From Alicyclobacillus kakegawensis NBRC 103104 (lineage in GTDB: Bacteria > Bacillota > Bacilli > Alicyclobacillales > Alicyclobacillaceae), in assembly GCF_001552655.1 (NCBI RefSeq), contig NZ_BCRP01000018.1, forward strand, positions 1-62,821: a stretch of 62,821 nucleotides of DNA, given 5' to 3'. Under the pieces are notes generated by a model. That model was not told the DNA's origin and searched no databases. It saw only the letters and a program-made list of their open reading frames with translations. This document shows positions 27,657 to 36,841 of the stretch, piece by piece (the first letter of the stretch is position 1; each line of letters opens with the position of its first letter). Both the position numbers and the translations under genes were made by a program.

Positions 27657-30401
27657 GTGTCCAACGAAGCACCCTTGCACCGCGATATTCGACTCTTAGG
27701 CAACCTGCTCGGCGAGGTCGTCACCCAGCAGTGCGGCCAGGAGGTGTTCGACTGGGTCGAGCGCATCCGCGCCGCCGCCAAGGAGTTTCGCCAATCCGAG
27801 GAGGATGAAAGCGCCGCCTCGTTCGCCCGTCTGATTGAACAAGTGCCCAAGGCTCAGCGCCGCTACGTGATTCGCGCGTTCTCCCTGTACTTCGAGCTGG
27901 TCAACATCGCGGAGCAGAACCACCGCATCCGCCGCCGCCGCGAGTATGAGCACGCGCAGGGCGAGAAGGTCGGCCGCGCCACCATCCAAAGCGCCCTGCA
28001 CACGCTGAAAGAAGCCGGCTACACTGCGGACGATGTGGCCGATTTGCTGCAGCGCCTGGGATTGGAACTGGTGCTCACCGCCCACCCCACCGAGGCCACG
28101 CGCCGCACTGTGCTGGACAAGCACCAGCAGATTGCCTTCATCCTGCAAAAGCTGGATGATCCTTTGCTCACCCCGCGCGAGCTGCGCCAACTGGAGAAGT
28201 CGCTGCGCGCCCAGATTGTCGGCCTGTGGCAGACCAGTCCCGTGCGCAAGCAGCGCATCACCGTGCTGGACGAGGTGCGCAACGGCCTGTACTTTCTGGA
28301 TCAAATCCTGTTCGACGTATTGCCGCATGTGCACATGCAGCTGGAGGAGCAGCTGGCCGAGCACTACCCAGACCGGCGCTGGCGTGTGCCGTCCTTCATT
28401 CGCTTCGGCAGTTGGATGGGCGGGGACCGAGACGGCAATCCGTTCGTCACCGCGGACATCACGTTCCAGACCCTGGTCCTGCACTTTGATCTGGCCATGC
28501 GCAAGTATCAGGAGCGCCTCGTACAGCTGGGCCGGGAGCTCAGCCAATCGCTGGAGCTGACCGGCGCCAGCCCGGAATTGTTGGCTTCCCTTCCCGTGGC
28601 CGATCCGCCCGATGAACCTTATCGGGAGAAGATCTCGCAAATCCAGCGCCGCCTGGAGGCGACCAAGGCGCGGTTTCACGGATCGGCCGCGGAGGTGGAC
28701 GCGTCCGCCGCACAACCGTACGCCAGCCCAGACGAGTTCCTGGCCGATTTGCGCCTGATGGAGTCGTCGCTGTTGGCCCACCGCGGCGAGGACATCGTCG
28801 CCGTGCACGTGCGGCCGCTCTTGCGCCAGGTCGAGTTGTTCGGGTTTCACATGGCCACCCTCGACATCCGCCAGCACAGCGAGGTGCACGAAAACGCAGT
28901 GCACGAGCTGTTCCAGGTGGCGCACCTGGGCGACTACCGGGGCCTCCCAGAAGCGGACAAGGTGGACAAGCTGACCGAGCTCCTGGCGGATGCGCGCCCT
29001 CTGGTCAGCCCCTATCAGGACCTCTCCGAGGCGACCGCCGAGACACTGAAAGTGTTCCACGTCGTCCGCCGGGCCAAAGACCTGTTCGGCGAGGCGTGCA
29101 TCCAGGATTACCTAATCTCCATGGCCGCTGACGTAAGCGACGTGTTGGAGGTGCTCATTCTCGCCAAGGAAGCCGGTCTGTTCCGCTGGAAGCCGGACGG
29201 CAGCGTCGTCAGCCGGCTCAACGTCGTGCCCTTGTTCGAGACGATTGAGGACCTGCGCGGCGCACCGCAGATTGTCGAGCGGTTGTTCACCCATCCGGTC
29301 TATCGACAGCAGCTGGCCGCCCGCGGCGGCGAGCAGGAGATCATGCTCGGGTACTCGGACAGCAATAAAGACGGCGGGTATCTCACGTCCAACTGGGAGC
29401 TGTACAAGTCGCAAAAGGCGCTGCTGCAAACGGCCGAGCGCCACGGCGTGCGGCTGAAGTTTTTCCACGGCCGCGGCGGCGCGTTGGGGCGCGGGGGCGG
29501 ACCCTTGGAGCGCAGCATCCTCGCTCAGCCGCCCGAGGCCTTGCGTGGCAAAGTGAAGATCACCGAACAAGGCGAAATCATCTCGCAGCGCTACGGTCAC
29601 CCGGACATCGCCCGGCGTTCCCTCGAAGCGGCGGTCTCCGCCATATTGGTCGGCGCCGCCAACGTGCAGACCGAAGCTATGCAGGCCACAGAGCGCGATT
29701 GGTCCGCCTGTGTCGAAGGGCTTTCGGAAGCCTCGCGCCAGGCGTACGTGCGCTTTGTCTACGGCCAGCCGGAGTTTCTCACCTACTTCCAGCAGGCCAC
29801 ACCGATAGAGGAGATAGGGCGGTTGAACATCGGATCGCGCCCGAGCAAGCGCAGGAGCAGCGCCCGCATACAGGACCTGCGGGCCATTCCCTGGGTGTTC
29901 TCGTGGACGCAGAACCGGCACCTCCTGCCCGCTTGGTACGGCTTTGGCAGCGCCGTCGGCGCTGTTGTCGAAAGCCGTCCCGAGACTCTCCAGGCCTTGC
30001 GCCGCATGTACCGGCACTGGCCGTTTTTCAAGGCCCTGATAGACAACCTGCAAATGGCCCTGGCCAAAGCGGACATGCGCATCGCGCCCGAGTATGTGCG
30101 GCTGGTGGAGGACGCGTCCATCGGCCAGCGCATCTTTGCCGGCATCCGCGAGGAGTACGACCGCACCCGCAGGGTGGTGCTTGACATCATTGAGCGCGAC
30201 GATGTGCTCGCCGACTTCCGCGTCATCCGCGAGTCCATCAACTTGCGCAATCCGTATGTAGATCCCTTGTCCTTCTTCCAGGTCCTGCTGCTGCGCGATC
30301 TCCGCCAGCAGCGCGCCCGCGGCGAGGACGCCCCCGAGCTGGAACGGGAGGTGCTGTTCACCATCAACGGCATCGCCTCCGGCTTGCGCAACACGGGTTG
30401 A
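27657..30401 (+). CDS. ppc: Phosphoenolpyruvate carboxylase
   Basis: 914 residues from GTG 27657 (GGAGGAGGT 7 bases upstream). Catalytic landmarks are in order: VLTAHPTEATRRTVLDKH, SWMGGDRDGNPFVT, HMATLDIRQHSEVHE, MLGYSDSNKDGGY and FFHGRGGALGRGGGP, ending with LRNTG. The enzyme adds bicarbonate to PEP to make oxaloacetate and replenish the TCA cycle in the cytoplasm. Length and all active-site segments are complete. It is a single-gene unit followed by a strong hairpin. Confidence 0.97.
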   Translation: MSNEAPLHRDIRLLGNLLGEVVTQQCGQEVFDWVERIRAAAKEFRQSEEDESAASFARLIEQVPKAQRRYVIRAFSLYFELVNIAEQNHRIRRRREYEHAQGEKVGRATIQSALHTLKEAGYTADDVADLLQRLGLELVLTAHPTEATRRTVLDKHQQIAFILQKLDDPLLTPRELRQLEKSLRAQIVGLWQTSPVRKQRITVLDEVRNGLYFLDQILFDVLPHVHMQLEEQLAEHYPDRRWRVPSFIRFGSWMGGDRDGNPFVTADITFQTLVLHFDLAMRKYQERLVQLGRELSQSLELTGASPELLASLPVADPPDEPYREKISQIQRRLEATKARFHGSAAEVDASAAQPYASPDEFLADLRLMESSLLAHRGEDIVAVHVRPLLRQVELFGFHMATLDIRQHSEVHENAVHELFQVAHLGDYRGLPEADKVDKLTELLADARPLVSPYQDLSEATAETLKVFHVVRRAKDLFGEACIQDYLISMAADVSDVLEVLILAKEAGLFRWKPDGSVVSRLNVVPLFETIEDLRGAPQIVERLFTHPVYRQQLAARGGEQEIMLGYSDSNKDGGYLTSNWELYKSQKALLQTAERHGVRLKFFHGRGGALGRGGGPLERSILAQPPEALRGKVKITEQGEIISQRYGHPDIARRSLEAAVSAILVGAANVQTEAMQATERDWSACVEGLSEASRQAYVRFVYGQPEFLTYFQQATPIEEIGRLNIGSRPSKRRSSARIQDLRAIPWVFSWTQNRHLLPAWYGFGSAVGAVVESRPETLQALRRMYRHWPFFKALIDNLQMALAKADMRIAPEYVRLVEDASIGQRIFAGIREEYDRTRRVVLDIIERDDVLADFRVIRESINLRNPYVDPLSFFQVLLLRDLRQQRARGEDAPELEREVLFTINGIASGLRNTG

Positions 30402-30837
30402 CACAGCCCTTGAACGCACGCCACTCATCCGCTCACCGGCCGCCGGTCTCGTGCCCCGGCGGCCGGTGGTCGGTGGTCAGCACGCCCGCCCAGAGGGGCG
30501 GCCCGGCTATTGGCACCAACCCGGATGAGATGCTGCTCGGCGCGGCTGCCACCTGTTATATGATGACCCTGGCCCTGGCCTTTTGCACTTGCCAGCCGGA
30601 AGGTACCATACATCGACCTGAGTGTGTCGTCCACCGCTGCCTTCAACGAGGAAGGCGGTTTGCACTGCGAGCGCAATTGAGCACCGTCCGTACGTCGTGC
30701 TCCCGGCCACCGCGAGCGACGCGGACATGGAGAGGGTGCGGGATTTGGTCCGCCTCGTCGAGTCTCGCTGCACGGTGACAAGGGCGCTCAAGGGACACGT
30801 GGAGGTTGTGGTCGAAGCGAGGGTTGCAAGGGAGTAG
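30398..30837 (+). pseudogene. Degraded OsmC-family gene with two frameshifts
   Basis: Three frames together rebuild one OsmC/Ohr-type protein of about 145 residues. The first (30398 to ~30590) gives GTNPDEMLLGAAATCYMMTL, the family core with its Cys. The second (~30591-30675) gives VPYIDLSVSSTAAFNEEGGL. The third (~30676-30837) gives IEHRPYVVLPATASDADMER and the C-terminal LVESRCTVTRAL with the second conserved Cys. One surplus base near 30590 and one A near 30675 explain both shifts. OsmC proteins reduce organic hydroperoxides. The motifs are otherwise intact, so either recent inactivation or base-calling errors are possible. Confidence 0.7.
30434..30468 (+). terminator. 13-bp perfect hairpin just after ppc
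   Basis: CACCGGCCGCCGG (30434-30446) and CCGGCGGCCGGTG (30456-30468) form a perfect stem with a 9-base loop 33 bases after the ppc stop. No T run follows, so termination efficiency is uncertain. It also overlaps the 5' part of the broken osmC gene. Confidence 0.45.
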
Positions 30838-31342
30838 CATTTGTGCGTATAAGGGAAACGTGTCGTATGAATAAATATACAAAAAGATAATAAGTAGGGA
30901 CCAGGGAGAATAATCTAGACACATGTCGAACCTGCACATGGGTGTCGAGAAAATGGATTGGGTCGAAGGAAGGGTCTCCACACAGTCAAGACGATTGGGC
31001 CTGTTGGCTGACATCATTGCTGTCATGTATGCTATGAGGATTTGTTCCGTGTTTACGGCGCTCACTGTTGGCGGGTCCCTCATTTGCCCTGGGAATTGTG
31101 CGCGTGTTCTTCGGGATCTTCGAAGGAATCTTTGCGTCGGCGTTCGGTCAGCCGATTGAAGACCACATGCCTCCGGAAGGCGGGGAAGGCATTCGAAGTC
31201 ATGCTGGCGAGCAACACTCTGGATACGGCCCCGGCCCCGCTGGTGCAGATGCCTACATGAGCCACCAAATGAATTGAATGAACGGGAGGGACTACGAGAG
31301 AACATAAACACGGTCGAAAACGTGTTCACAGGTCAAGATGAG
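30838..31342. other. Region without a convincing gene
   Basis: 505 bp between the broken osmC and the sigma-54 regulator. A frame from 31068 to 31277 reads GIVRVFFGIFEGIFASAFGQ with a Gly-rich tail, but its TTG start has no ribosome binding site and other frames are equally open, so I do not call it. A small hairpin (ACACG / CGTGT, about 31306-31325) precedes the regulator's stop on the minus strand and may be its terminator. Confidence 0.45.
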
Positions 31343-33127
31343 TCATTCGGAATCAGGTAGTTGCACAATCCCCATCGACTGATATTTGGATAATTTGCGG
31401 GATATTGTAGACGGATCGACTTCGAGAAGTCGTGCCACTTGTTGTAGTGTAGAACACTTTTGAACCGCTATTTTAAGTAACTCCGATTCGACGATTTGAA
31501 CCGCGCGTTTTAGGGGCACAATGTTTCTTACTGTGATATCGTCCCCAGAAGAATGGGTGTCAATGCTCGTACTTGAATGTGCGCTGGCCCCTGAAAGGAT
31601 ATAGCTTGGTATGTGTCTGGGCTGAATCTCACTGTCTTCAGTGGTAACAATCATACGTTCAATCACGTTTTGCAGTTCTCGCACGTTTCCCGGCCAATTG
31701 TATCGTTCAAAGACCTGAATCACTTCATTGGAGATGGTTATCCGTTTGTGGAATTGGCGTGAGTATAAATCCGAAAAGTGTTGGACCAAAGGAAAAATGT
31801 CCTCTACTCTGTCCCGCAATGGAGGTATAGAAATCGGGATGACGTTGAGTCTATAGTATAAGTCCTTGCGGAAGAGGCCTTCCTGAATCCTGCGCTCTAA
31901 GTTTTGGTTTGTTGCCGCGATGATGCGGACATCAATCAGTCTCGGACTTGAACCTCCGATACGTCTGACCTCCCCGTCTTGCAGTACCCTTAAAAGTTTC
32001 GCCTGCAGACTCAGAGGCATGTCACCAATTTCGTCGAGAAACAGGGTCCCTTTGTGCGCCAATTCGAACAATCCGGCCTTTCCGTGCCTGTTTGCTCCGG
32101 TAAATGTACCTTGCTCATAACCGAACAGTTCACTTTCTAAAAGGCTTTCCGGTATGGCCGCACAATTGACTTTAATAAATGGATTCGAAGATCGCGGGCT
32201 GTATTGATGGATAAAATTTGCGATTACTTCCTTTCCGACTCCAGATTCTCCTGTGATTAACACAGTGGAGTCAACCATCGCAACTTTCACGAGGGTGCTA
32301 CTCAAATCTGACATCACCTTGCTATGAAATACCAACTTGTGTTGTCGATTGCGTTCCTTGTTCTGAGCTTCGTACAATTGCTGTCTATAGCCCTCGATCA
32401 GGGCTTTCATTTGCTTGAGTTCCTCTTCTAATTCATGGATTTCAGTTATGTCTCTCGATGCATTGACTACCCGTGTGATTTTGCCATGAACATCTCGGAT
32501 AGGAGTGCTGACGACCATTAGGCGGCGACCGGTCTTTGTCTGCTGAATCACCTGCACTTTTTCTCCCCGTTCTAATGCGAGTCTCGTCGCCGATGGGCGA
32601 TAAACACCTTCCCTTTCGAGTTCATACACTGTCCTTCCGACCAACTCTTCCGGTTTTTTTCCCCATAAAATTTCACAGGCGTTACTGGCGCGAAGTGTTC
32701 GCCCTTCACCGTCTGAAACATACAGAACGTCATACGAGTTATCGAATATCGTCTGCAGATCATGGATAGTTGTTTGGTAGGACTGTAATTCATCATGAAA
32801 AACCGAACGGTAAACCGAATAATCACCAAAAACAGCCATGATCCCAAATAATTCTCCCGCAAGGCGGACGGGAGCACCGGATAGGACATATTTGGAATCT
32901 CCGACAGAGAAAGTATGACCAACAATCGTTTTTGACTGCAGAAGGTCCATCCAGTATTGGGAAGATAAGAAGGAGGACCGGACTTCTTCATACACCCTGC
33001 GGCCGGACTCATTTGCGAACAGGAGTTCTCCTGTAGGGGAAAGCAAGCATCCCGAAAACGGAAGAGCGTTTAAAACAAGGTTGATAATCTCGGTTTCATG
33101 GATTGGACGCTTGAACTGCTCTCCCAT
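31343..33127 (-). CDS. Sigma-54-dependent enhancer-binding regulator with PAS sensor
   Basis: 594 residues from ATG 33127 (AGGGGGG 7 bases upstream). Residues about 1-115 and 116-240 look like PAS-type sensor modules (LSPTGELLFANESGRRVYEE; TIFDNSYDVLYVSDGEGRT). A short coiled segment leads to the AAA+ domain (about 280-510): Walker A GESGVGKE, the sigma-54 contact loop GTFTGA (a variant of GAFTGA), Walker B GTLFLDEIGDM and an R-finger region. The C-terminus is a Fis-type HTH (LQQVARLLEVDPSTISRKL). It should activate the divergent MFS-asparaginase operon from a -24/-12 promoter upon sensing a small molecule through the PAS domains. Confidence 0.95.
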   Translation of the reverse strand: MGEQFKRPIHETEIINLVLNALPFSGCLLSPTGELLFANESGRRVYEEVRSSFLSSQYWMDLLQSKTIVGHTFSVGDSKYVLSGAPVRLAGELFGIMAVFGDYSVYRSVFHDELQSYQTTIHDLQTIFDNSYDVLYVSDGEGRTLRASNACEILWGKKPEELVGRTVYELEREGVYRPSATRLALERGEKVQVIQQTKTGRRLMVVSTPIRDVHGKITRVVNASRDITEIHELEEELKQMKALIEGYRQQLYEAQNKERNRQHKLVFHSKVMSDLSSTLVKVAMVDSTVLITGESGVGKEVIANFIHQYSPRSSNPFIKVNCAAIPESLLESELFGYEQGTFTGANRHGKAGLFELAHKGTLFLDEIGDMPLSLQAKLLRVLQDGEVRRIGGSSPRLIDVRIIAATNQNLERRIQEGLFRKDLYYRLNVIPISIPPLRDRVEDIFPLVQHFSDLYSRQFHKRITISNEVIQVFERYNWPGNVRELQNVIERMIVTTEDSEIQPRHIPSYILSGASAHSSTSIDTHSSGDDITVRNIVPLKRAVQIVESELLKIAVQKCSTLQQVARLLEVDPSTISRKLSKYQSMGIVQLPDSE

Positions 33128-33235
33128 CAACATTCCCCCCTTGATGCAATATTTTATCTTTATCATCGCATGTAAATTGCCAAAGTGCAATGCAAATGTG
33201 CAAGAATAATCGCCTGTATCAGTTTCACATCCAAG

Positions 33236-33318
33236 GTTGTCTGCAAAATTCTTTGATAGCCCGGCTGTTTAGGCAACAAGGTAAGCGTCTTTCTGTTGGC
33301 ACAGAAATTGCAGACAAC
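33236..33318. promoter_or_regulatory. 11-bp inverted repeat around the sigma-54 promoter
   Basis: GTTGTCTGCAA (33236-33246) and TTGCAGACAAC (33308-33318) are perfect inverted copies. The right arm overlaps the -12 element. Enhancer-binding proteins use upstream dyads, but this spacing and overlap are unusual; it could be a repressor site instead. Confidence 0.5.
33296..33312 (+). promoter_or_regulatory. Sigma-54 (-24/-12) promoter
   Basis: TTGGCACAGAAATTGCA matches the RpoN consensus TGGCAC-N5-TTGCA with the required GG-N10-GC spacing. It faces the MFS operon start 155 bases away and lies next to a sigma-54 activator gene. Confidence 0.85.
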
Positions 33319-33467
33319 ATAGAAGCGAAAGCGCTTGTTTGGGGGTGAAGGCTGCGCAGGATTATATCAATGGAAGGCTGCGGAATGTTCGTTCTGCTGT
33401 AGTAGGAAAGTTATCGAAGAAAGAAGAGAGAAAGAAGCGACTATAGCCAAGAGAGGTGAAAATTGAA

Positions 33468-34790
33468 ATGGCCACATCCGTGAAAGGAATTCGACTAATT
33501 AGGCAGGTCACCCTGACCAGCAAACAAGTGACGTATGCATTGGTCTGTTCATTTCTAGCCTGGATGTTTTCGGTTTACGACTACATCTTGTTTGGAACTC
33601 TTCTACCTGTTATAGCGCAGAGTTTTCATTGGTCGACCGTTCTCAGTTTGCAGATTGCCACATGGGTATCTGTAGGAACATTTATCCTGTCCTTCCTCGT
33701 AGGACCCATGACTGACTATCTTGGCAGAAAAAATACGCTCATGATCACGACGTTTGGAGCTGCCATCAGCTCGGGGCTGACCGCCCTTACGATGAATCCG
33801 ATTTATCTCATTTTTATCCGTGCCCTGTCCGGCTTGGGCTACTCTGAGCAGGCGGTCAATACGACCTATCTGACGGAGATTATGGGGCCTGGGCGGCGAG
33901 GTTTCCTCTACAGCTTTGTACAAGGGGGATGGCCGATTGGTGTGCTGTTTGCGTCCTTGATGACCGCTGTGCTTGAGCCGCACGTTGGTTGGCGAGGCAC
34001 GTTCCTGGTGGCAACGTTTCCTGCAATCGTGATTGTAATTCTGTGGTCGAAGCTTCAGGAGTCGCCCAGGTTTGAACAAATGAAGCAGGTCAGACAGCTG
34101 CTTCGGAAAAATCGTGTCGAAGAAGCTCACGAGTTGGCCAAGGTCTATGAGATAGACTCCGAGAAGATGACAAAGACCTCTCTTCTACAGATGTTTGACC
34201 GCGACACGCGCAAGCACACACTTTTCCTTTGTATCGCTTACCTGCTCAACTGGATGGCCATACAGGTGTTTTCGGTCCTGTCCACCACGGTTTTGGTCGA
34301 AGGCAAGGGAATCTCCTTTACGAGCTCTTTGTTCATGCTCATCTTGTCCAACGCCGTTGCTTACATCGGATACGTGACTCACGGATATGTTGGAGACAAG
34401 ATTGGCCGGCGCGAAACCATCATCATGTCCTGGGTGCTAGGGTCTCTTTTCTACGCCATCATGCTGTTCCTGGCCCATGGCTTCTTGGCCGTAATCGTAA
34501 CTTACACTTTAGGATTGTTTTTCTTGATTGGTTCCTATTCTGCGGTGATGTCGTATATCAGCGAATCCTTTCCCACCCGCATGCGAGGGACGGCCGCCTC
34601 AGTGGTCAACTCGATGGGACCTCTAGGGGGGATCGTGGGCTCAGCCGTCTTTGCTGCGGTCACGGGTACGGCAGGGGTGACTTCTGGAGCCTTGGTGGCT
34701 GGCGCATTACCAATGCTGCTCTCCGGTGTATTGATGATAGGCGCTCGCCGAATCCGGCCTGGCCAAGTTCTTGAGTCCATATCCAAATGA
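33468..34790 (+). CDS. MFS metabolite transporter
   Basis: 440 residues from ATG 33468; GAGGTG lies 9 bases upstream. Twelve membrane segments are visible, with the sugar/organic-acid carrier motif GPMTDYLGRKNTLM after helix 2 and GDKIGRRETIIM in the second half. It is the first gene behind the sigma-54 promoter, so it probably imports the compound degraded by the following asparaginase-like and imidase-like enzymes. Substrate itself is not readable. Confidence 0.88.
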   Translation: MATSVKGIRLIRQVTLTSKQVTYALVCSFLAWMFSVYDYILFGTLLPVIAQSFHWSTVLSLQIATWVSVGTFILSFLVGPMTDYLGRKNTLMITTFGAAISSGLTALTMNPIYLIFIRALSGLGYSEQAVNTTYLTEIMGPGRRGFLYSFVQGGWPIGVLFASLMTAVLEPHVGWRGTFLVATFPAIVIVILWSKLQESPRFEQMKQVRQLLRKNRVEEAHELAKVYEIDSEKMTKTSLLQMFDRDTRKHTLFLCIAYLLNWMAIQVFSVLSTTVLVEGKGISFTSSLFMLILSNAVAYIGYVTHGYVGDKIGRRETIIMSWVLGSLFYAIMLFLAHGFLAVIVTYTLGLFFLIGSYSAVMSYISESFPTRMRGTAASVVNSMGPLGGIVGSAVFAAVTGTAGVTSGALVAGALPMLLSGVLMIGARRIRPGQVLESISK

Positions 34791-34831
34791 GGCCATGAGT
34801 TAGACGGGAATAGGAAGGAGAGATTGGTTAA

Positions 34832-35806
34832 GTGACCGGGTATCCCCACGTGCGAATCATTACAACAGGGGGCACGATAGCGTCTCTCCCTCAAGACAAT
34901 GGTGATTTGGCGGCGTCTTTGTCGGGGGAGGAACTTGTTCAAAGGCTGGGAATGGCGTCCGTGCAAGTTGACACGCTAACGACTATGGGGAGCTTTGCCT
35001 TCAATTATGAAACACTTGCATTCATCGGCGAACGTGTGATAGAGGCACTCGAATCACCGGACGTACAGGGTGTCGTCCTGACGCATGGGACGGATACCAT
35101 GGAGGAGACCGCATTCTATTTGTCTCTGACTACTGGCCACTACATGAAACCGGTCGTTTTAACGGGGGCCCAGCTAGACGCTTCCAACCCCCACGGCGAC
35201 GGTCCGAACAATCTTCGGAACGCCGTTTGCATCGCGCAATCCGAGTCAGCGCGCAATATTGGGACTGTCATCGCGTTTGCTGGATTTCTCTATGCCGCCA
35301 GGGAAGTGCGAAAGGTGGACACGAGCGCCTTAGAGGCTTTTGATTCGCCGGGTTGGGGACCGGTGGGCCGCATGGATGGTGATCGTGTAATTGTCCTGAG
35401 ACAGGCGGACCGCAGGCCTGTTTTGAATGTAAAAGTGCCTGTGCCTGTGGCTCTTGTTCGACTTGGAGTGGGGATGACGGGTGCCGAATTTCAGCAGATG
35501 TGCACCGGGTATAAGGGGGTGGTTTTGGAGGCTTTCGGGCGTGGCAACGCACATCCAAGCATTCACAGTGAAATATCTCGGCTCGTACAACAGGGTGTCC
35601 CCGTTATCGTGACTAGCCGTTGCATCCGCGGGGCTGTCCGACCGGTCTACGGTGGTGGGGGAGGAAGAGATCTGGAGCGCGCGGGTGCATGGTTTGCTGG
35701 GGATTTAGCTGGAGAAAAAGCAAGGATTTTACTGGGTCTACTACTAGCTAATAACGTAGGGTGGCAAGAGATGTGGAGATTCGTAGAGGCGTATAGTCGA
35801 CCCTAG
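34832..35806 (+). CDS. L-asparaginase-family amidohydrolase
   Basis: 324 residues from GTG 34832 (AAGGAG 11 bases upstream). The two threonine motifs of type I/II bacterial asparaginases are present: [10 protein letters not shown] near the N-terminus (nucleophile Thr) and [15 protein letters not shown] around residue 85, plus GRGNAHPS in the C-terminal domain. There is no signal peptide, so the enzyme is cytoplasmic. The family hydrolyses Asn and related amides. In this operon, next to an imidase-like hydrolase, it may act on an omega-amide such as a succinamate-type half-amide (inference). Confidence 0.9.
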   Translation: MTGYPHVRIITTGGTIASLPQDNGDLAASLSGEELVQRLGMASVQVDTLTTMGSFAFNYETLAFIGERVIEALESPDVQGVVLTHGTDTMEETAFYLSLTTGHYMKPVVLTGAQLDASNPHGDGPNNLRNAVCIAQSESARNIGTVIAFAGFLYAAREVRKVDTSALEAFDSPGWGPVGRMDGDRVIVLRQADRRPVLNVKVPVPVALVRLGVGMTGAEFQQMCTGYKGVVLEAFGRGNAHPSIHSEISRLVQQGVPVIVTSRCIRGAVRPVYGGGGGRDLERAGAWFAGDLAGEKARILLGLLLANNVGWQEMWRFVEAYSRP

Positions 35807-35870
35807 ACAATACGGGTGGTTGGGCTGGGGGTTCGGAAAAGTCTATAAAAACTTTACAGGAGGTTCCGTT

Positions 35871-36755
35871 ATGGCGAAGAAGGAGATTTTGGTGGCTTAC
35901 GGTGTTGACGTCGATGCAGTCGCGGGGTGGCTGGGCTCTTACGCAGGAGAAGATTCTCCAGATGACATTTCCCGTGGAATGTTTGCTGGGGAAGTTGGTG
36001 CACCGCGCCTCTTAAAACTCTTTGATAAATATAACATTAAGACGACATGGTTCATACCGGGGCACTCCATTGAGACATTTCCGGAGCAGATGAAAATGGT
36101 TGTAGAAGCGGGACACGAAGTGGGGGCCCATGGCTATTCTCATGAAAACCCAATAGCCATGACTGAGCGGCAGGAAGAGGAAGTCCTACTTCGGTCGATT
36201 GAATTAATTGAGCAGTTGTCTGGTAAGCGACCGACTGGCTATGTGGCCCCATGGTGGGAATTCTCGAATATTACAAATGAACTTTTGCTTAAACATGGAA
36301 TTAAGTATGACCACAGTCTTATGCATAATGATTTTACTCCATATTACGTACGCGTTGGCGACAAATGGACAAAGATTGATTATTCGAAAGAAGCGTCCGA
36401 GTGGATGAAGCCACTTGAAAGAGGAATAGAGACAGACTTGGTTGAAATCCCGGCGAACTGGTATCTGGATGACCTGCCGCCGATGATGTTCATCAAGAAA
36501 TCACCCAACAGTTTTGGATTCGTAAGCCCAAGGGATATTGAGCAGCTGTGGCGTGACCAGTTTGACTGGGTGTATCGCGAATTTGACTATGCCGTATTTC
36601 CGATGACGATACACCCGGATGTCAGTGGACGTCCCCAAGTCCTTCTGATGCATGAACGCTTGATTGAGTACATTAACCAGCACGAGGGTGTGCGGTGGGT
36701 TACGTTCAATGAGATAGCTGACGACTTTCTGCAGAGGTTTCCACGCAATAAATGA
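35871..36755 (+). CDS. Polysaccharide-deacetylase-fold hydrolase (HpPgdA/imidase-like)
   Basis: 294 residues from ATG 35871 (ACAGGAGGT 6 bases upstream). It has no signal peptide or membrane anchor, unlike cell-wall deacetylases. Metal-site candidates are [10 protein letters not shown] (Asp pair) and [10 protein letters not shown] (His pair), with [11 protein letters not shown] between them; [14 protein letters not shown] is near the C-terminus. This pattern fits the intracellular PuuE/HpPgdA/cyclic imide hydrolase branch rather than chitin deacetylases. With an amidohydrolase upstream, opening of a cyclic imide or ureide ring is a reasonable guess. Base composition here is slightly more AT-rich than the surrounding genes. 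Confidence 0.8.
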   Translation: MAKKEILVAYGVDVDAVAGWLGSYAGEDSPDDISRGMFAGEVGAPRLLKLFDKYNIKTTWFIPGHSIETFPEQMKMVVEAGHEVGAHGYSHENPIAMTERQEEEVLLRSIELIEQLSGKRPTGYVAPWWEFSNITNELLLKHGIKYDHSLMHNDFTPYYVRVGDKWTKIDYSKEASEWMKPLERGIETDLVEIPANWYLDDLPPMMFIKKSPNSFGFVSPRDIEQLWRDQFDWVYREFDYAVFPMTIHPDVSGRPQVLLMHERLIEYINQHEGVRWVTFNEIADDFLQRFPRNK

Positions 36756-36757
36756 TT

Positions 36758-36823
36758 CTCTTTGAAACATGGAGAGTGGTGATTGGTGCCCCCAATGTGG
36801 GGGCACCCGCCCGATTCAAAGAG
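36758..36823 (+). repeat. Nested inverted repeats between the deacetylase-like gene and the SDR
   Basis: Inner stem GGTGCCCCCA (36785-36794) / TGGGGGCACC (36798-36807) is perfect, 10 bp with a 3-base loop. Outer arms CTCTTTGAA (36758-36766) / TTCAAAGAG (36815-36823) are also perfect. No T run follows. It may stabilise or partially terminate the message inside the operon. Confidence 0.65.
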
Positions 36824-36841
36824 TGAAGGGAGTATCAAAAC

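Larger units (their letters stand above)
33128..33467. other. Divergent control region with sigma-54 promoter
   Basis: 340 bp between the enhancer-binding protein and the MFS gene. It holds the -24/-12 promoter, an 11-bp inverted repeat and a GAAAGCGCTTGTTT sequence (about 33328-33341) that resembles a cre or other palindromic operator. No gene is present. Confidence 0.7.

Noticed and set aside
27696-30428. Two long minus-strand frames opposite ppc
   Set aside because: ppc has all catalytic motifs; the antisense frames are rich in Gln, His and Leu from codon-position bias and show no domain.
30923-31277. Short frames after the broken osmC, including a hydrophobic one at 31068-31277
   Set aside because: Weak starts without ribosome binding sites and competing open frames; kept only as a note in the intergenic entry.
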